Source: Diogma glabrata (lineage: Eukaryota > Arthropoda > Insecta > Diptera > Cylindrotomidae). Taken from it: a stretch of 64,000 nt of DNA. The notes below the pieces were generated by a model. That model made no database searches. It saw nothing but the letters and a program-made list of their open reading frames with translations, and had not been told where the DNA came from. The translations under genes were made by a program, and so were the position numbers. Each line of letters opens with the position of its first letter. The first letter of the stretch is position 1. The stretch lies in NCBI GenBank assembly GCA_963693315.1, contig OY856186.1:286518930-286582929 (forward strand). Direction: 5' to 3'. Positions 33,220-45,216 of this stretch are shown here, in pieces.

Positions 33220-33610
33220 ATTTATAATGTTATTTTAAATTACGATAAGTTTTTCTCGTTCTATTTTAAATTTATTTTTGGTTTGCCTATGTACAAAAAC
33301 AGGAAAAAATTTTCTGCACATCTGACTAGATTTAATTATTTGAATGAAACCGATGACGCATCAAACCAAATACTGTCTTATGTGCATTATAATAATAATA
33401 AAGGAAATCATTATTTGTGTGGAGGAATGTATCACAAAAAAATGTCTTGTCCGTAGTTTATTTAAATGAATTATTTGTTGTAACAAGATGTGAATGTATA
33501 TGATTTCACAGTATAGTTCTTGTTGTATGAAAATGTTTTGGTAGCCATATGAAAATGTTTTCAGGAATCCGTAGTCAATTAGCAGTGTAAAGATTCTGGT
33601 CATAACATAT
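33220..33610. other. AT-rich spacer, nothing recognised
   Basis: Non-coding; the minus frame at 33361-33603 has no recognisable content. The four bases atat at 33607-33610 directly follow the end of the LTR at 33611. Confidence 0.45.
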
Positions 33611-34120
33611 TGTTACGTTTTTCTAACCTTACTTCGAATTGACTTCGACTTTATAAAGTCTTCAACACCTTGATTGTTCCACAACAACAGGACACAATAC
33701 AGCAAACAATATTCCTAACTAGAATATTCCTTCAACAGCTTCAGAAACTCGATTTTAGAAATTTCCAGTAATACAACGTTCAAAATAATACACAAAATAT
33801 TTCTACTCAATAATACATAAAGCTTTATTCACAAAAACTAATTTTAAAAATAACTATTTATACGGTTTATATACACGATATAATGTTTCGTTTACAATTA
33901 ATTTACATTCCTCTTATTCCTCTATTTCTACTATCGCAACTTTACATTAACGGGGTGTAAAATAAAACTATCTAATTTTGCAAGGTATCCCTCTGTATAT
34001 ATACGATTCTGCATAATCTCTATTATTCGAGGTCACTTTTTAGAAACCTTGAGAAAATATTAGAATATTCGAATATTTTACGTTATGTTGATTTGATTCA
34101 TAAAATAATTTTATTGTATT
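33611..34120 (-). mobile_element. Gypsy-type LTR, minus orientation
   Basis: The minus-strand end reads ...gaagtaaggttagaaaaacg and taaca at 33611. It is homologous along ~500 bp to the plus-strand LTR at 54993-59118. Promoter and polyadenylation signals of an LTR are visible on -: tataaatag near 33861 and aataaag near 33822. A gypsy protease relic lies upstream on the same strand, so this is probably its 3' LTR. The 5' edge of the LTR is not certain (similarity fades near 34120). Confidence 0.7.
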
Positions 34121-34439
34121 TCATGTTTACCCTTTTTCTAAGAAAAGAATGTTACCTTCTTCTATTTTTGAAATATTGTATATCGAAAATATCGATTACC
34201 CTCCATTTAAGCCTGTTCGTCCCGAAGAGGTTCTAAATCTCTCCTCCAATTATGAAATCCAAAATTTTTTTGTTTCTTTTCCTATTTCTCAGGCTGTTTA
34301 ATATTACTTTCAGTCCTTTTCTAAATTCTTGACCAACACTATGTTTTATGTCGGTCCACCTTGTTGAGTCTCGATTCTTACTTCTTTGGATGTTCTCCTT
34401 TTATTTTTTTTCTTGAGTTTTTCACTCCTCCGTACATTC

Positions 34440-34925
34440 CCATTTGCCGTATTTGCAGCAGCGATTCGTCCCCGTTTGAAGCTTTTTAAACCATTTCTTG
34501 TTTCCTTATTTCCGTTTTAACTTTCGGCGTTTGCTTAGACGTCTGCGTTGGTTGACGTTTCTCTCCCACATCTGTTTGGATGATGCTTCTACATTTTCCT
34601 CTGCACTGCATAGTCCCCTTTGCTGCCAATATTTGTGGACTCTGACTAATTCACAAGTAGTGGCATCTCAGCATTATTAACCTTTAAGATCCCACATCCA
34701 AAATCGAAGACTAATCCCTTCGCCTTCATGTAGTTCATCCCCAAAATGACCTCATCCATAATGTCGGCCACTAGCATCTCTTCTTTATAGCAGTTGTTCC
34801 CTAATTTTATTTCAACGATCCTTTTCCCAGCTATATCAGCGCATTCTCCAGTTATACCGTTTGTAGTTTCAATAAATCTGATTGTTCCAAAATGCCGTCA
34901 ATTAATCAAACCCAATCCAATTTTT
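34440..34925 (-). pseudogene. Gypsy aspartic-protease/linker relic
   Basis: On -, 34915-34680 reads IRFIETTNGITGECADIAGK, RIVEIKLGNNCYKEEMLVAD, IMDEVILGMNYMKAKGLVFD: the middle and C-terminal half of a retropepsin, including the LVADI(x)DEVILGMNY strand and flap-to-core ILG motif. The catalytic D(S/T)G should lie just upstream and is not recognisable. 34680-34440 is a degenerate linker (NNAEMPLLVN then basic KRGRIAAANT). RT, RNase H and integrase are missing before the LTR at 33611-34120, so the element has a large internal deletion. Confidence 0.6.
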
Positions 34926-35037
34926 CTCCTGCAAAATAATTTTTATAGTGAAGAAATTGTATCTGCCATTTACAATATTTTTCTGGTTTGTTTATTTCAA
35001 ATTTTAGATAAATAGTATATTTTCCTACAAGAGATGA

Positions 35038-35330
35038 AAACATCGTTTTTTTCGTGAGTAAACATTTATTTGTTCACGAGATGCGCTAGCGTCGAGTGAG
35101 ACATGTTTACGAACGAAAAACGTTTTTATCTCGCGTAGGAAATGCAATTTTTTCTATGATACTAATATATAATCGATATTTACTATAAATTATGAAGTTA
35201 TAAATCGACAACAAAACATTCAAAATTCATGTTATATTTTTTCATGGTTACGTTGCTTAAAATACTTTGTAAAATTATATGAAAAACCATAGCAACTATA
35301 ATTTGTTATTTTTTTACACTAGTGAGTTTG
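35038..35330. repeat. Repeat D copy 1
   Basis: Begins near cgtttttttcgtgagtaaac and includes ttatctcgcgtaggaaatgc, aattttttctatgata and accatagcaactataatttg. The same sequence occurs at 54938-54980 joined to 59119-59290, where an LTR has inserted in the middle. No coding. Confidence 0.75.
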
Positions 35331-36211
35331 CTTTTCGCAAAGAAAAATTAGTTTTGTTTAACGCCTCGAAATATTTATAGTAGGCCAGAATAAATAAAAA
35401 CTGTTCACATATAATGCATAAAAAAAAATAGAAATCAAAAATGGCAAAAAAAAATTCTAAACGAATTTCCCTCGACCGGTGATAAATTCTAATAATTTTT
35501 TGGAAAATTCCTCAATCAAGTGGCGTTTATCTCGTGGCAAAGGCATTTATCTCGTGGCAAACTCTCGTATCAATACCGTTTTTGATATTTGATCAATCGT
35601 TTAAAATCTTCTCACATTATATCTTACAACCCATAAAAAATATTCTCTAGAGACAAGTAATATTAAAAACTATAATATTTTTCATGACTTACCACATCAA
35701 CCATAATCTATCTCTTAAAAATGAATTAATTAACCTTTTTTATTGCTAATTTATTCATTATAAAAATATAATGCCAAAAAGGCGGTTTATCATTACAAAA
35801 AAAAATCTCACATCATAATTAATATAATGAATTTCAATTTCTTACCACTTCGTATTAGAACTATAACACCGCTACCGCCCTTTAGAATAAACTCACACAT
35901 AATAAAATAATAAAATTGTAACAAATTTCATTTGATTTTTATACATATCTATCAATCTAAGAACAGGAACTACTGCTATGTGAATCAATTTGTTTGATTG
36001 GTATAACATATTCATTCTATTTTTTTATTTCGATCTCTACTATATCAAATACAATCTAAAATTTACCCTTTTTAATTATTTTTAGTTTTAGTAGTTATTC
36101 TCTCTAAACTATAACACGTGACCTAATAATAGTAGTACACAAATAAAAAAATAATAAATGGATAAGTGTGTTCTAGCTTGATAAATATGTATAGTTAAAT
36201 TAAATATGATA
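35331..36211. other. AT-rich stretch with a short direct repeat
   Basis: Only a short duplicated tttatctcgtggcaaa (about 35527-35564) stands out. No coding or RNA feature seen. Confidence 0.45.
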
Positions 36212-36588
36212 GCTTAGAGCAGCGTTTCTTAAACTCGGGGTCGCGACCCCAACTGGGGTCGTTAGATTTTTTCATGGGGTCGCGAGAAATTCCCAATTTA
36301 AAAAAATATATAAAATATAAATATTAAAAAAATAAATTTTCACTATATATGTCTTAAATTAACAAACTTTGCAAGGTTTTTGAATTAATTTTTCAAGGTT
36401 TTAGATTTGGATGACTTTTTAAATTTTGTAATGTTTTAACTTATCTTTTGGTGACATTCCACAATCCACAATACAATTTTGTAGTCGGATAGTTCAATAA
36501 CTCAATATTCATAATTCAATAATTTAATATTTCACAACACCGTTGGATAATTCAGCCTTTTAACATAAAACTTAAAGATATACAACAT

Positions 36589-36911
36589 ATGGACATGAAA
36601 GCTCAAGAAGAATTATCTGAACTATCCTGTCATAGTACTTTGAAAGCACTATTTAAGAATCAAATACCAGGAAATTTTTTTGGTTGTCTTTTAAAAGGGA
36701 GAAACAGTTCAAATTATTTTAACATTTTCCACCACATATTTGTGCGAAAATGCATTTTCATCCTTATTGTATATATATTAAATCAAAATATCGCTCTCAA
36801 TTGCGCACTTTTAAAAATGTATTGAGACCAGCGCTTTCGGAATTCGAGCCACAATTAACGTTACTTTGCTCTAAAAAGCAAGTACACCCATCACATAAAA
36901 AAATATTTTAA
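36589..36911 (+). pseudogene. SCAND3/ZBED5-like hAT transposase, C-terminal end
   Basis: 36589-36669 reads KAQEELSELSCHSTLKALF, the EEL(I/A)ELSCDxxLK segment just upstream of the hAT C-terminal dimerisation domain. The following part is degenerate. From about 36822 another frame reads LRPALSEFEPQLTLLCSKK and QVHPSHKKIF before a stop at 36909-36911; this LRxALSxxEPxxxxLCxKKQxxxSH ending is characteristic of SCAND3/ZBED5/FAM200-type hAT proteins. The catalytic core is absent, so the copy is internally deleted and inactive. Confidence 0.75.
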
Positions 36912-37002
36912 TGTTTTATTTATTTTAATACTTAATAATATAACTAGAAAAGGTAATTTATCTTTATTTTTTATTAATTTTCATATTGTTATAACTAGAA
37001 AA

Positions 37003-38409
37003 ATATGGAGGGGCTGAAATCTCACAGTTCGGAGATATCAAGACTTCGGTCTGGGTTAAGGATTTTGATATAGTTTTCAGCAAAAAACTTTTATGAGGAC
37101 ATGGTTTTTAGTTTTGGGCAGCGATGTATATCAAACATAGCCCTTTGTTAAAGTACAAGTATTTTTTTATCTCTGTTTAGAAATTTATTACAAAACTAAC
37201 ACGAAACATCAATACTATGCCAGAAAATTATAACAGATCATAAATTAACAAAATTTAGTGAAAAGATGATACACTCAGCAAACTACTCAAAAACCTCTCC
37301 ATTTAGCATTTCGAGCAAATATTACAAAATCACAAATTCATATTTCTTTCAAAATTCCAAAAATATTGTAAAAGTTAAATAAAATCAAACTTTTTTCAAA
37401 ATTCCAAAAATATTCTAAAAATTAGAATAAAATCAAATATTTAAACATTTTCTGAATTCCAATAATATTCCAAAAATTCTTAAAAATTCAAACTTTTCCA
37501 AAATTCTAAAAATATTGCAAAAATCATTACAAAATCAAAAATTGAAACTTTTTACAAAATTCCAAAAATTGTAATAAAATCAAAAATTTTAAATTTTTCA
37601 AACTTCTAAAAATATTCCAAAAATCCTTACAAAATCAAAAATTAAAACTTTTTCCAAAATTCTAAGAATATTGCAAAAATTATTACAAAATCAAATATAC
37701 AAACATTTTTCAAAATTCCAAAAATATTTCAAAAACTATAACAAATTAAAAAATTTCCATTCCCAATTTCATTTTCAATTACATTTACGTCATAAAAACA
37801 GCTACATTTTTTTCAAAAAAAAATTAATAAAAATCTTTCTTTTGACACACTTGACAACTTTTTTTTGACAAACTTATAATGCAATAATCTAGTTTTTGAT
37901 CTCACATACCAATCCCTACCATCAAGGTTTCTCCAAATTCAAATTTCCTACTCGTAATCACTTAAAATGGACGTTTTTTAAGCCAAAAAGATGGAAATTT
38001 GTTGTTTTTGACACACTTAATGATTTCTTTGACACACTACCGGTACAGTTATCGAACACAGCGTCCTTTTGGACCTGCCCTTGAGTATACCTATTTTTAG
38101 AAGAAAAAAATTTTGAAATCTTCAAGCGGTTTTCCTGCAGCTTTGGTAATGACGAACGGCCGGACGGCCGGCAGACAGACATACATTTTTTTTTTTGCTT
38201 TTTTGGAATCAGTAGGTTCTTAAACGTCGGAAATGCCAAAAAAGTGCCAAATCTTCAAGCGGTTTTCCTGCAGCGTTGGTAATGACGAACGGCCGGACGG
38301 CCGGCAGACAGACATACATTTTTTTTTTGCTTTTTTAGAATCAGTAGGTTCTAAAACGTCGGAAATGCCAAAAAATTGGGGGTAAGAATTTCATTTTGGC
38401 TCATGAATG
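37003..38409 (+). repeat. Repeat family R, copy B
   Basis: Head atatggaggggctgaaatct, a long ~50-bp AT-rich array (37320-37760), the ttttgacacacttgacaa block and tail ending ggctcatgaatga. Near the end a ~133-bp segment (38116-38248) is tandemly duplicated (38249-38375); each carries gacgaacggccggacggccg. It lies inside hAT H5. Confidence 0.85.
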
Positions 38410-38625
38410 ACTTCTCTTTCAGGTCTTTTAGACCGAAGTAATGTTATAAATTTTTATTTTTATATTAGCTGAAAATAAAATAATTTTTGGTGGTTAATTA
38501 AACGTTTTGTTTTTTTTGTTTTAATAACGTTTATTTGTCAAAAAAAATATAGGTGGGTCGCCAAAATATGGCATTTAAAATTTGGGGTCGCAATACAAAA
38601 AAGTTTAAGAACCGCTGGCTTAGAG

Positions 38626-40446
38626 GTGAAAAATGATAAAAGAATTTCATCAATTGTTTTAGTTTCTAGACCGTCATTGCATTGAAAAACCCGTTTAGCA
38701 AGATTCAATTCATAATAATTTTATTTTCTATCGTTCCAGCATTTTCTTTACATAAAATAGAAATTTAATAATACATATCAAAAGAATTAATATGTTTAAA
38801 AATGAGTTACAAGGGCACGTGTTTTAAGCGACTTCCAAATGTAACAATAAACAAAATTCTTAAGCATAGTCACGTGTATTATTTGGATTATTGTCTGATT
38901 TAATATAGCAGAAAATCATGTCAATAATATTTATCGCCTTTTTATCATAAATTAAATCCCTAAATATTCTTTTATTATTTATTTACTTCATAACTTTGTT
39001 ATGGTGGTTGTTGGGTGGTTTTTATTCCTCCGTTTGAAATCCTCAATAGATTAACTTGTTATTTGAAATTTTAATATCTTTTAAGATAAAAATGTATATT
39101 GGGAAAACAAAATTTAATCGATTTCCTGAGACAGAAAAATATCTTAAACGTAAATATTATTTGGTATAAAAGAAAAATCTTTTTAGCAAACATTTCGGAT
39201 TTTACAATATTCCTTATTGAAAAGTTATGATATTTAAAGGAAATATATTATATATTTTTGATATGTTTCTATTAAAAAATATAGCCGTAGAAATCAAACA
39301 ATACATTTGTGTGATTCCCACGCGATAATATTAAATAAAAACTATAAATTGTTAGTTAACAAATAAATCGAAAGTATACCGACAAACAAATATAGGAATA
39401 AATAATTTTTTTTATATTTATACATAAATATTTTTATTTATTAAGTGATTTACTGCTGATTTCTAAAATTTATGAGAGGATTAAATTGGTTTTAGACAAT
39501 CTCGTTAAGGCTAAAACAAATAGGAAAATTGAATGGAATAAAGCATAATTTGTATTGTTTGTAAAAAGATTAATTAATTTTGTAAAATAATAAATTATGG
39601 TATGAATGCGATAATGATTAGCTTTTGTTTTTAAATCTTGGTTTGAATTAACCTCTGTCGTTGATCAGTTCCGTCATGATACATAAGGATGGCAACGCCA
39701 TTTTTGTTAGTAGATTTTTTAAATACCTTATCTTAACTATCTGAATATTATATCAAGTTTTCATCACCTTTTTCCAATTAAAATTCTGCCTTCCGAATTT
39801 TGATCGGCGCTATCCACTTTATCCTCATTTTATCCTCTTAAATTTCTGATTCATCATGGTGCATTCGGTTGTATGTATACAGATTATTTATAGAACACTT
39901 CCACTACTGCTAAATGTATGTCATGTGCTAACCAAACATGTTGATCAGCCGTAATTATACCTACCATATTTTTCATTAAGGAAGCTCGATGTTATGGTCA
40001 CAATTCACAACATCAAAATATACCGATATAATGAATAGAAAATAATTTGAGATTGTTTTAAGCAACTAAATTCAAGTAACTAAGACAATTCGAAACTTCT
40101 ATAACAGTGCGGTGATGATTATTCGACTCTCGAAACTTCATCATCAATTATATTTTCAATTTTTCAAGCTTTTATTAGTCCGAGTTCATGTTGCAAACGA
40201 AATAATAAACGAAAGCGAGGACAGCGCTATTACACAATTTTGGATAAACCCATACGCGTTATTAGCACGCAACAGTTTTTGTAACAAATGCTGAAAAATT
40301 TGTTATTATCAAAAACTAAATAGAAACTAAATACCAACACTTTCAAAAATAAAAAACATATTTTTGAAATCAAAGCCAAAACATAACTTGGTATGAAATT
40401 TGGTAGTTGTCATGGTTAGAAATTTCATAAATTTTTCAAATTTAAC
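38626..40446. other. AT-rich stretch with a short hAT relic
   Basis: Mostly featureless AT-rich DNA. The only coding trace is at 39885-39988 on - (see separate entry). Frame 40112-40294 on + has no recognisable content. Confidence 0.45.
39885..39988 (-). pseudogene. Short hAT transposase relic
   Basis: On -, reads ASLMKNMVGIITADQHVWLA, HDIHLAVVEVFYK and a stop. This resembles the (D)GASVMKKxGxLxxxxxQLCYAHxIHLAVxDVLYK segment of a common arthropod hAT transposase, the region around the conserved C..H before the insertion domain; here Cys is replaced by Trp/Leu context. Only ~33 residues remain, flanked by noise. Confidence 0.45.
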
Positions 40447-40615
40447 ATATGGAGGGGCTGAAATCTCAAGCTCTGAGATATCAAGACTTCGGTCTGGGTT
40501 AAGGATTTTGATATAGTTTTCGGCAAAAAACTTTTATGAGGACATGGTTTTTAGTTTTGGGCAGTGATGTATATCAAACATAACTTTTTGTTAAAGTACA
40601 TGTATTTTTCATCTC
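40447..40615 (+). repeat. Repeat family R, copy C, left part
   Basis: Head atatggaggggctgaaatct through tgtatttttcatctc. Continues at 53192 on the far side of the inserted LINE, as shown by comparison with copies A and B, which read atctctgtttag without interruption. Confidence 0.9.
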
Positions 40616-40878
40616 TTTTTTTTTTTTTTTTTTTTATTAAAATTTTTTTTTTACTAAAATATAAGTTATAATTGGAAAATGGAAAGGCAAACAGTATAAT
40701 AAATAATAACATAATAACGAAATCACGTAATATACAAGAATGAAAATATAGAGATGAATTCCCAATAACATGTTTCCAGCTTTGAAATAATAAAAAATAT
40801 AATAAATAGTAATAAATAAATAAATCAGTCAAGTTATAAATTTTTGGTTGTTTGATAACATAAACAAGCAGACAAAAA

Positions 40879-42711
40879 TTACTTCATGATATTAAACAAA
40901 TTTTCCAAATCAGCAGAGCTTATATTTTGAAGCCATGATTGTAATTCAAAAAGAAACTTCGCCATAGATGTTTGTGCTTTAATACTATTTGGAATTTTGT
41001 TATAAATAAAGGGAGCAAGATACACTAGGAACTTACGATAGTTTTCTTTAAAAGCCATAGGTACATTACAAATCGATTTATGCCTTAAATTATATTGCAG
41101 ATTATATCGCACATCCAAAGGCCCACTTCTAAGATAAAACATTTTTAAAACTTTATAGATAAATAAATTTCGTATGGGTAATATTGCAGCTTTAACAAAA
41201 AGTGGATGTGTATGTTCCATTTTTTTCTTTTTAAATATTATACGAATGGCGTGCTTTTGTGCTTTAATAATTGGCGCAATGTTAGAGTAGAAGGCACCAC
41301 CCCATACTGACAGTGCATATTGCATTCGAGAGGCAATCAAACTAAAGTAGATTATGCGCATAATCGAAGTAGGACAAACAGAACTTAGTTTAAATAATTT
41401 GCTGATAGAAATTAAAAGGTCTTTTTTCAACTGGTACACATGACTCTTCCAATTTAACTGACTATCAAGAGTTACACCTAGGTAACGGAAATTATTGACC
41501 TGATCAATAGTAATGCACTGATCTAGACACATAGATGTAGTACAATCAACGTGATGAATGCAAATTGCTCGTGATAATTGAATTTCCTTTGTTAGATTAA
41601 AGATCATGTACTTTGATTTGTTACTTATTATCAACGAATGCAGATTAAACCAGTATTGAATTAATTTTAAACCCAACTCTATGCATTCTTCTATATTTTC
41701 ACCATATACTAATGGTAGGATAGCTAAATCATCAGCAAAAGCTACCATTTCTCAACGTAAACCACACGAAAACAGTGAGTTTATATAAATGAGAAGCAAT
41801 ACTGGACCTAAAACTGAACCCTGAGGAACACCAATATTTATTTTTGCTGATTACTCAGACATTTGTTCACTTTTACACTTTGAACCCTGTCGCTAAGATA
41901 TGATCTGAACCAGTCGCTTGCAATCCCTCTAAAACCAAGATTCCACATTTTGTCAAGAAGAATGGCATGGTTGACAGTATCAAACGCCTTTTTGATGTCC
42001 AAAAATAGAACGATGTTTTTTTTATTGTTGTTTAAACTATTGTAAATTTTTGACAATACAGCAAATAAAGCATCTTCAGTAGATCTTTTATTCCGAAAAC
42101 CATACTGATTATCATTAATAAAATCGATCTTATCAAGATAGCTGATGATACGTGTTTTTACAAGTTTTTCAAAAATTTTGGAGAAAACACTTAATAAACA
42201 TATAGGGCGATAGTTGTTTGGATCATTTGGTTTCCCTTTTTTAAAAAGTGGAATTGCTATAGCTTCTTTAAGTTGAACAGGAAAAATACCAGTTTGTAAG
42301 CTTTTATTATAAATGTAACAAAGAACATCAACAATGCAGTTGAAAATATTTTTTATTACAAAACAGTTTATACCATCGGCTCCAGATGAAGGTTTATTTT
42401 TAAGATTATTTATTATAGAAGAAATTTCAGTGCAGGTGATTGGAAAAAAGAAAAATGTTTCGTGGCGACGAAATTTTGTTATGTAACAAATTATCTTTCT
42501 GCGATGGAGCTATAAACACTGGAGAGGTATCTTGTGCTACATTATATGGTGCAGACACAAAAAAAACTGTTAAACTCATTAGCGATATCAAGTGAATCAG
42601 TTAAATCTTCTCCAGATGAATTTCTCAATTTTTTGATATAATTGGCATTTGTATTACTTCCTAGGATATTATCTATAACTATCTACAACTTAAAAGTTTT
42701 TTTAATGTTTC
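40879..42711 (-). pseudogene. LINE L2a reverse transcriptase domain, decayed
   Basis: Minus-strand continuation of the endonuclease frame after the BEL insertion. From 42700 it reads LGSNTNANYIKKLRNSSGED with an early stop, then INDNQYGFRNKRSTEDALF (about 42120-42065), FLDIKKAFDTVNHAILLDK (42056-41838; first catalytic Asp), GVPQGSVLGPVLL (about 41830-41790) and VAFADDLAIL (start of the 41748-40879 frame; the DD pair of the active site). The C-terminal part has FRYLGVTLDSQLNWKSHV and ALSVWGGAFYS. Several stops and frame changes between 42700 and 41750 show decay; the last 289 codons are open. Confidence 0.85.
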
Positions 42712-43017
42712 TGTTGATACCTCAACAGATAAAAATATATCAACCAACCCAGCGGAAATCAATAATGCATAATAATGCATAATAATGCAAAATTGCATTA
42801 TTATATTTAATTAATTTTCTTTATAATAACTTGATATAATTGTTAACGCAGCAAAAACTGCTTATTTAAAGAAAATGAATTACCATAAATAAATAAGAAT
42901 TATTTTAACATTAAAACTTTAACGTTATTTTTCTTCATCATACAAATCTTCCAGTAAAGCTAACTGTCCAGCACCCACCAGTGAAAAGCGGGTTAGTTAT
43001 TACTGAAGGTTTGTCCA
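42712..43017 (+). repeat. BEL 5' LTR
   Basis: Starts tgttgatacctcaacagata, ends ggtttgtcca. Contains three aataatgcat-type iterations near 42770-42790 and an ataaataaataag motif near 42893. Carries the promoter for the element. Confidence 0.93.
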
Positions 43018-43032
43018 TGGTCCTTCGAGTCT
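43018..43032 (+). promoter_or_regulatory. BEL primer binding site
   Basis: tggtccttcgagtct immediately follows the 5' LTR. TGG start and TTCGAG-like content fit complementarity to the 3' end of a tRNA; which tRNA is not determined. Confidence 0.6.
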
Positions 43033-43095
43033 TCAAGTAAAATAAAGTGACCAGAGAGAACAACAGTCATTAAGATCAGTTAAACATAAACAACA

Positions 43096-45216
43096 ATGGA
43101 TACAAAAGCTCTGTTCGACCAACAAGCAGAGACAGCTGAAAATCTTAAACAGCTGGTTACAAACTACAAGAAGGATGGGAAAGAAAGAAAAACATATGAC
43201 TATTGCGAGAAAAAAAAACTTACAGTACAAAGGCTGTATCTGGAGTATCAACGGGTGGACGAAATACTAAGAACCACCAAAGGAGTTGATACGAAGCATC
43301 CTTACTTCAAGGAACATCGGCTGAAGGTTCACCAATCATACGAATACATCATGGCTGAACTAAAACAACAACAATCAGTGCCAACAGTCGCAGTAACCAA
43401 CAACCTAGATGAAGATCAGCAGAATGCCGGTGCCGTTAGTAGTCCAGAAAACTCTGTTCCAGATAAACTACCAGCACCAACAACTTTTTCAAGTGGTTTA
43501 TCAATAGGAACAAAAGATTTGCCAGAATCATTATTAGCAAGAAAACAAGAGATAATGAACACACAACTTATTCGGAATTTAAGAGGAATTCGAGACTCTA
43601 TTAATTTACAAAAACCAAAGGAACTTTTATCAATAAAACAAAAACAGATCGAATCTACCATGGAAAAACTTGAACTTATTCACCATGAAATAATTATGTC
43701 TTTAGAAAAGGAAGACAATGCAGGATATGTAAACCAACAAGCTATCTACGAATCTATTACTGATGAAGCAGAAGAAACATTAACTCTTCTGCAGCAATAC
43801 ATTAGTAGAAATAAGGTGAATATAGAAATAAACGAATCAAAAATCGATATTAAGCTTCCACAAATCGATTTTCCTCGTTTTTATGGAGAATACAGCAAGT
43901 GGTCATCATTTTACGATCAGTTTAAAAGATTCATTCATGAAAATCCTAAATTGACTACAACTTATAAGATGTCTTTACTGAAATCCTACATAGGTGGTGA
44001 TGCAGCCAAAATTATAAGTCATTTGGAAACAACTGAGCAAAACTACAACACAGCTTGGGAAATTCTGGTAGCGAGATATAACAACAAAAGGTTACTGATA
44101 ACAAAATACGTAAACACAATTTTATCTCTACCAGTTATTAACACAGAATCGGCTGCAGCTATCAGAAATCTGCATGATACATTAAGAGAATGTTTACATG
44201 CAATAAACAACTTTGGAACAGATACTAGTTCTTGGAATGCAATTATCATTCCAATAATCACCAAAAAAATGGATTCGGAAACTCTTAGATTATATGAAAC
44301 AACACTCGCTAATCCTAGAGAAATTCAAACATTGGACGAATTTCTAGAGGGACGATTTCAATCACTTGAAGCTATCTCCAACTCTAGAATAGCATCAAAA
44401 AGTATCATCCAAAGCAGCAACAACCGCAACATTGGCTATTCAAACGCTTCAAATAATAATAGCAATTCATCGACTAACAGTAAAGTAAAAGGGTTTCATG
44501 CCGTAAATTCAAACGTCAACAATTGCCAACAATGCAGTGGAAGTCACCATATTGGGCAATGTCCAGCTTTTAATAAACTATCAACAATTGAAAGAACACA
44601 GCTGGTGAATTTATTGAAATTATGCAGAAAATGTCTTACCGTGCACCAAAACAACGGCTACTGTAAATCTGCAATAAAATGTACGAAATGCATGGGAAAT
44701 CATCACATACTTCTACATACAGATAAACCACAAAATGAAATAAAGTCATCCAATTACCAAGCCGTTAGTGCATCTAACTTAAAAACGTTTATGTCACTTC
44801 GTCAGAATGAACAACAGTCCGGTACGCTACTTGGAACGGCACTTGTTCAAGTTTGTAATCAAAATAATATTCAACCCAAATATCTTCGAGTATTAATAGA
44901 TCCTGGGTCTCAAGCAACGTTTATAACAACAAAGGCGGCAAATGAATTGAAGATACAAGGACACCAAACGTTTGTTGAAGTAACTGGAGTTGCGGGAGCT
45001 AATGCTGGAATTGTACGAAAATCTGTGAATCTAGAACTACAACCTAGATTCCCATCTGCATTTAAGATGAAAATTAACGCTTTGGTTCTTGATGTTCTTA
45101 CTACCATCCTTCCAGAACAACATATAGATGATAGAGAGTGGAATCATTTGTGGGCTGCAATCTTATGTGGGTTGACCCAACTTATTACAAACCGGGTCCT
45201 ATCGATGTGCTGTTAG
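43096..45216 (+). pseudogene. BEL Gag and protease part of polyprotein
   Basis: 706-codon frame, start ATG 80 bp after the LTR. Residues ~1-250 are a charged, coiled-coil-like Gag start. About 255-345 is the DUF1759-type Gag core (IDFPRFYGEYSKWSSFYDQF, then YIGGDAAKIISHL). Cys/His knuckles lie at 477-540 (CQQCSGSHHIGQCPAF, LCRKCLTVHQNNGYC, CTKCMGNHH). The aspartic protease follows with DPGS at 602-605 in place of the usual D-S/T-G-S. The residues after about 685 are out of frame: a one-base frameshift around 45150-45155 moves the true coding into the frame of the next entry. Whether real decay or a base-call error cannot be told. Gag packages element RNA; the protease processes the polyprotein. 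Confidence 0.9.

Larger units (their letters stand above)
36220..38617 (+). mobile_element. hAT element H5 (SCAND3/ZBED5-like), 2398 bp, TSD gcttagag
   Basis: TIRs CAGCGTTTCTTAAACTCGGG at 36220 and on the right gtttaagaaccgctg ending at 38617, with ggggtcgc blocks just inside both ends. An exact 8-bp duplication gcttagag is at 36212-36219 and 38618-38625. A C-terminal transposase remnant is at 36589-36911 on +. Repeat R copy B (37003-38409) inserted downstream of it and makes up more than half of the present length. Confidence 0.95.

Noticed and set aside
44890..44910. DPGS instead of DSGS in the BEL protease as a loss of activity
   Set aside because: I recall variation at this second position among BEL proteases, and the Asp and Gly are intact.
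45140..45216. Programmed frameshift in the BEL polyprotein
   Set aside because: The site shows no clear slippery heptamer plus structure, it falls inside the protease-RT region, and two stops elsewhere show decay; a mutation or base-call error is simpler.
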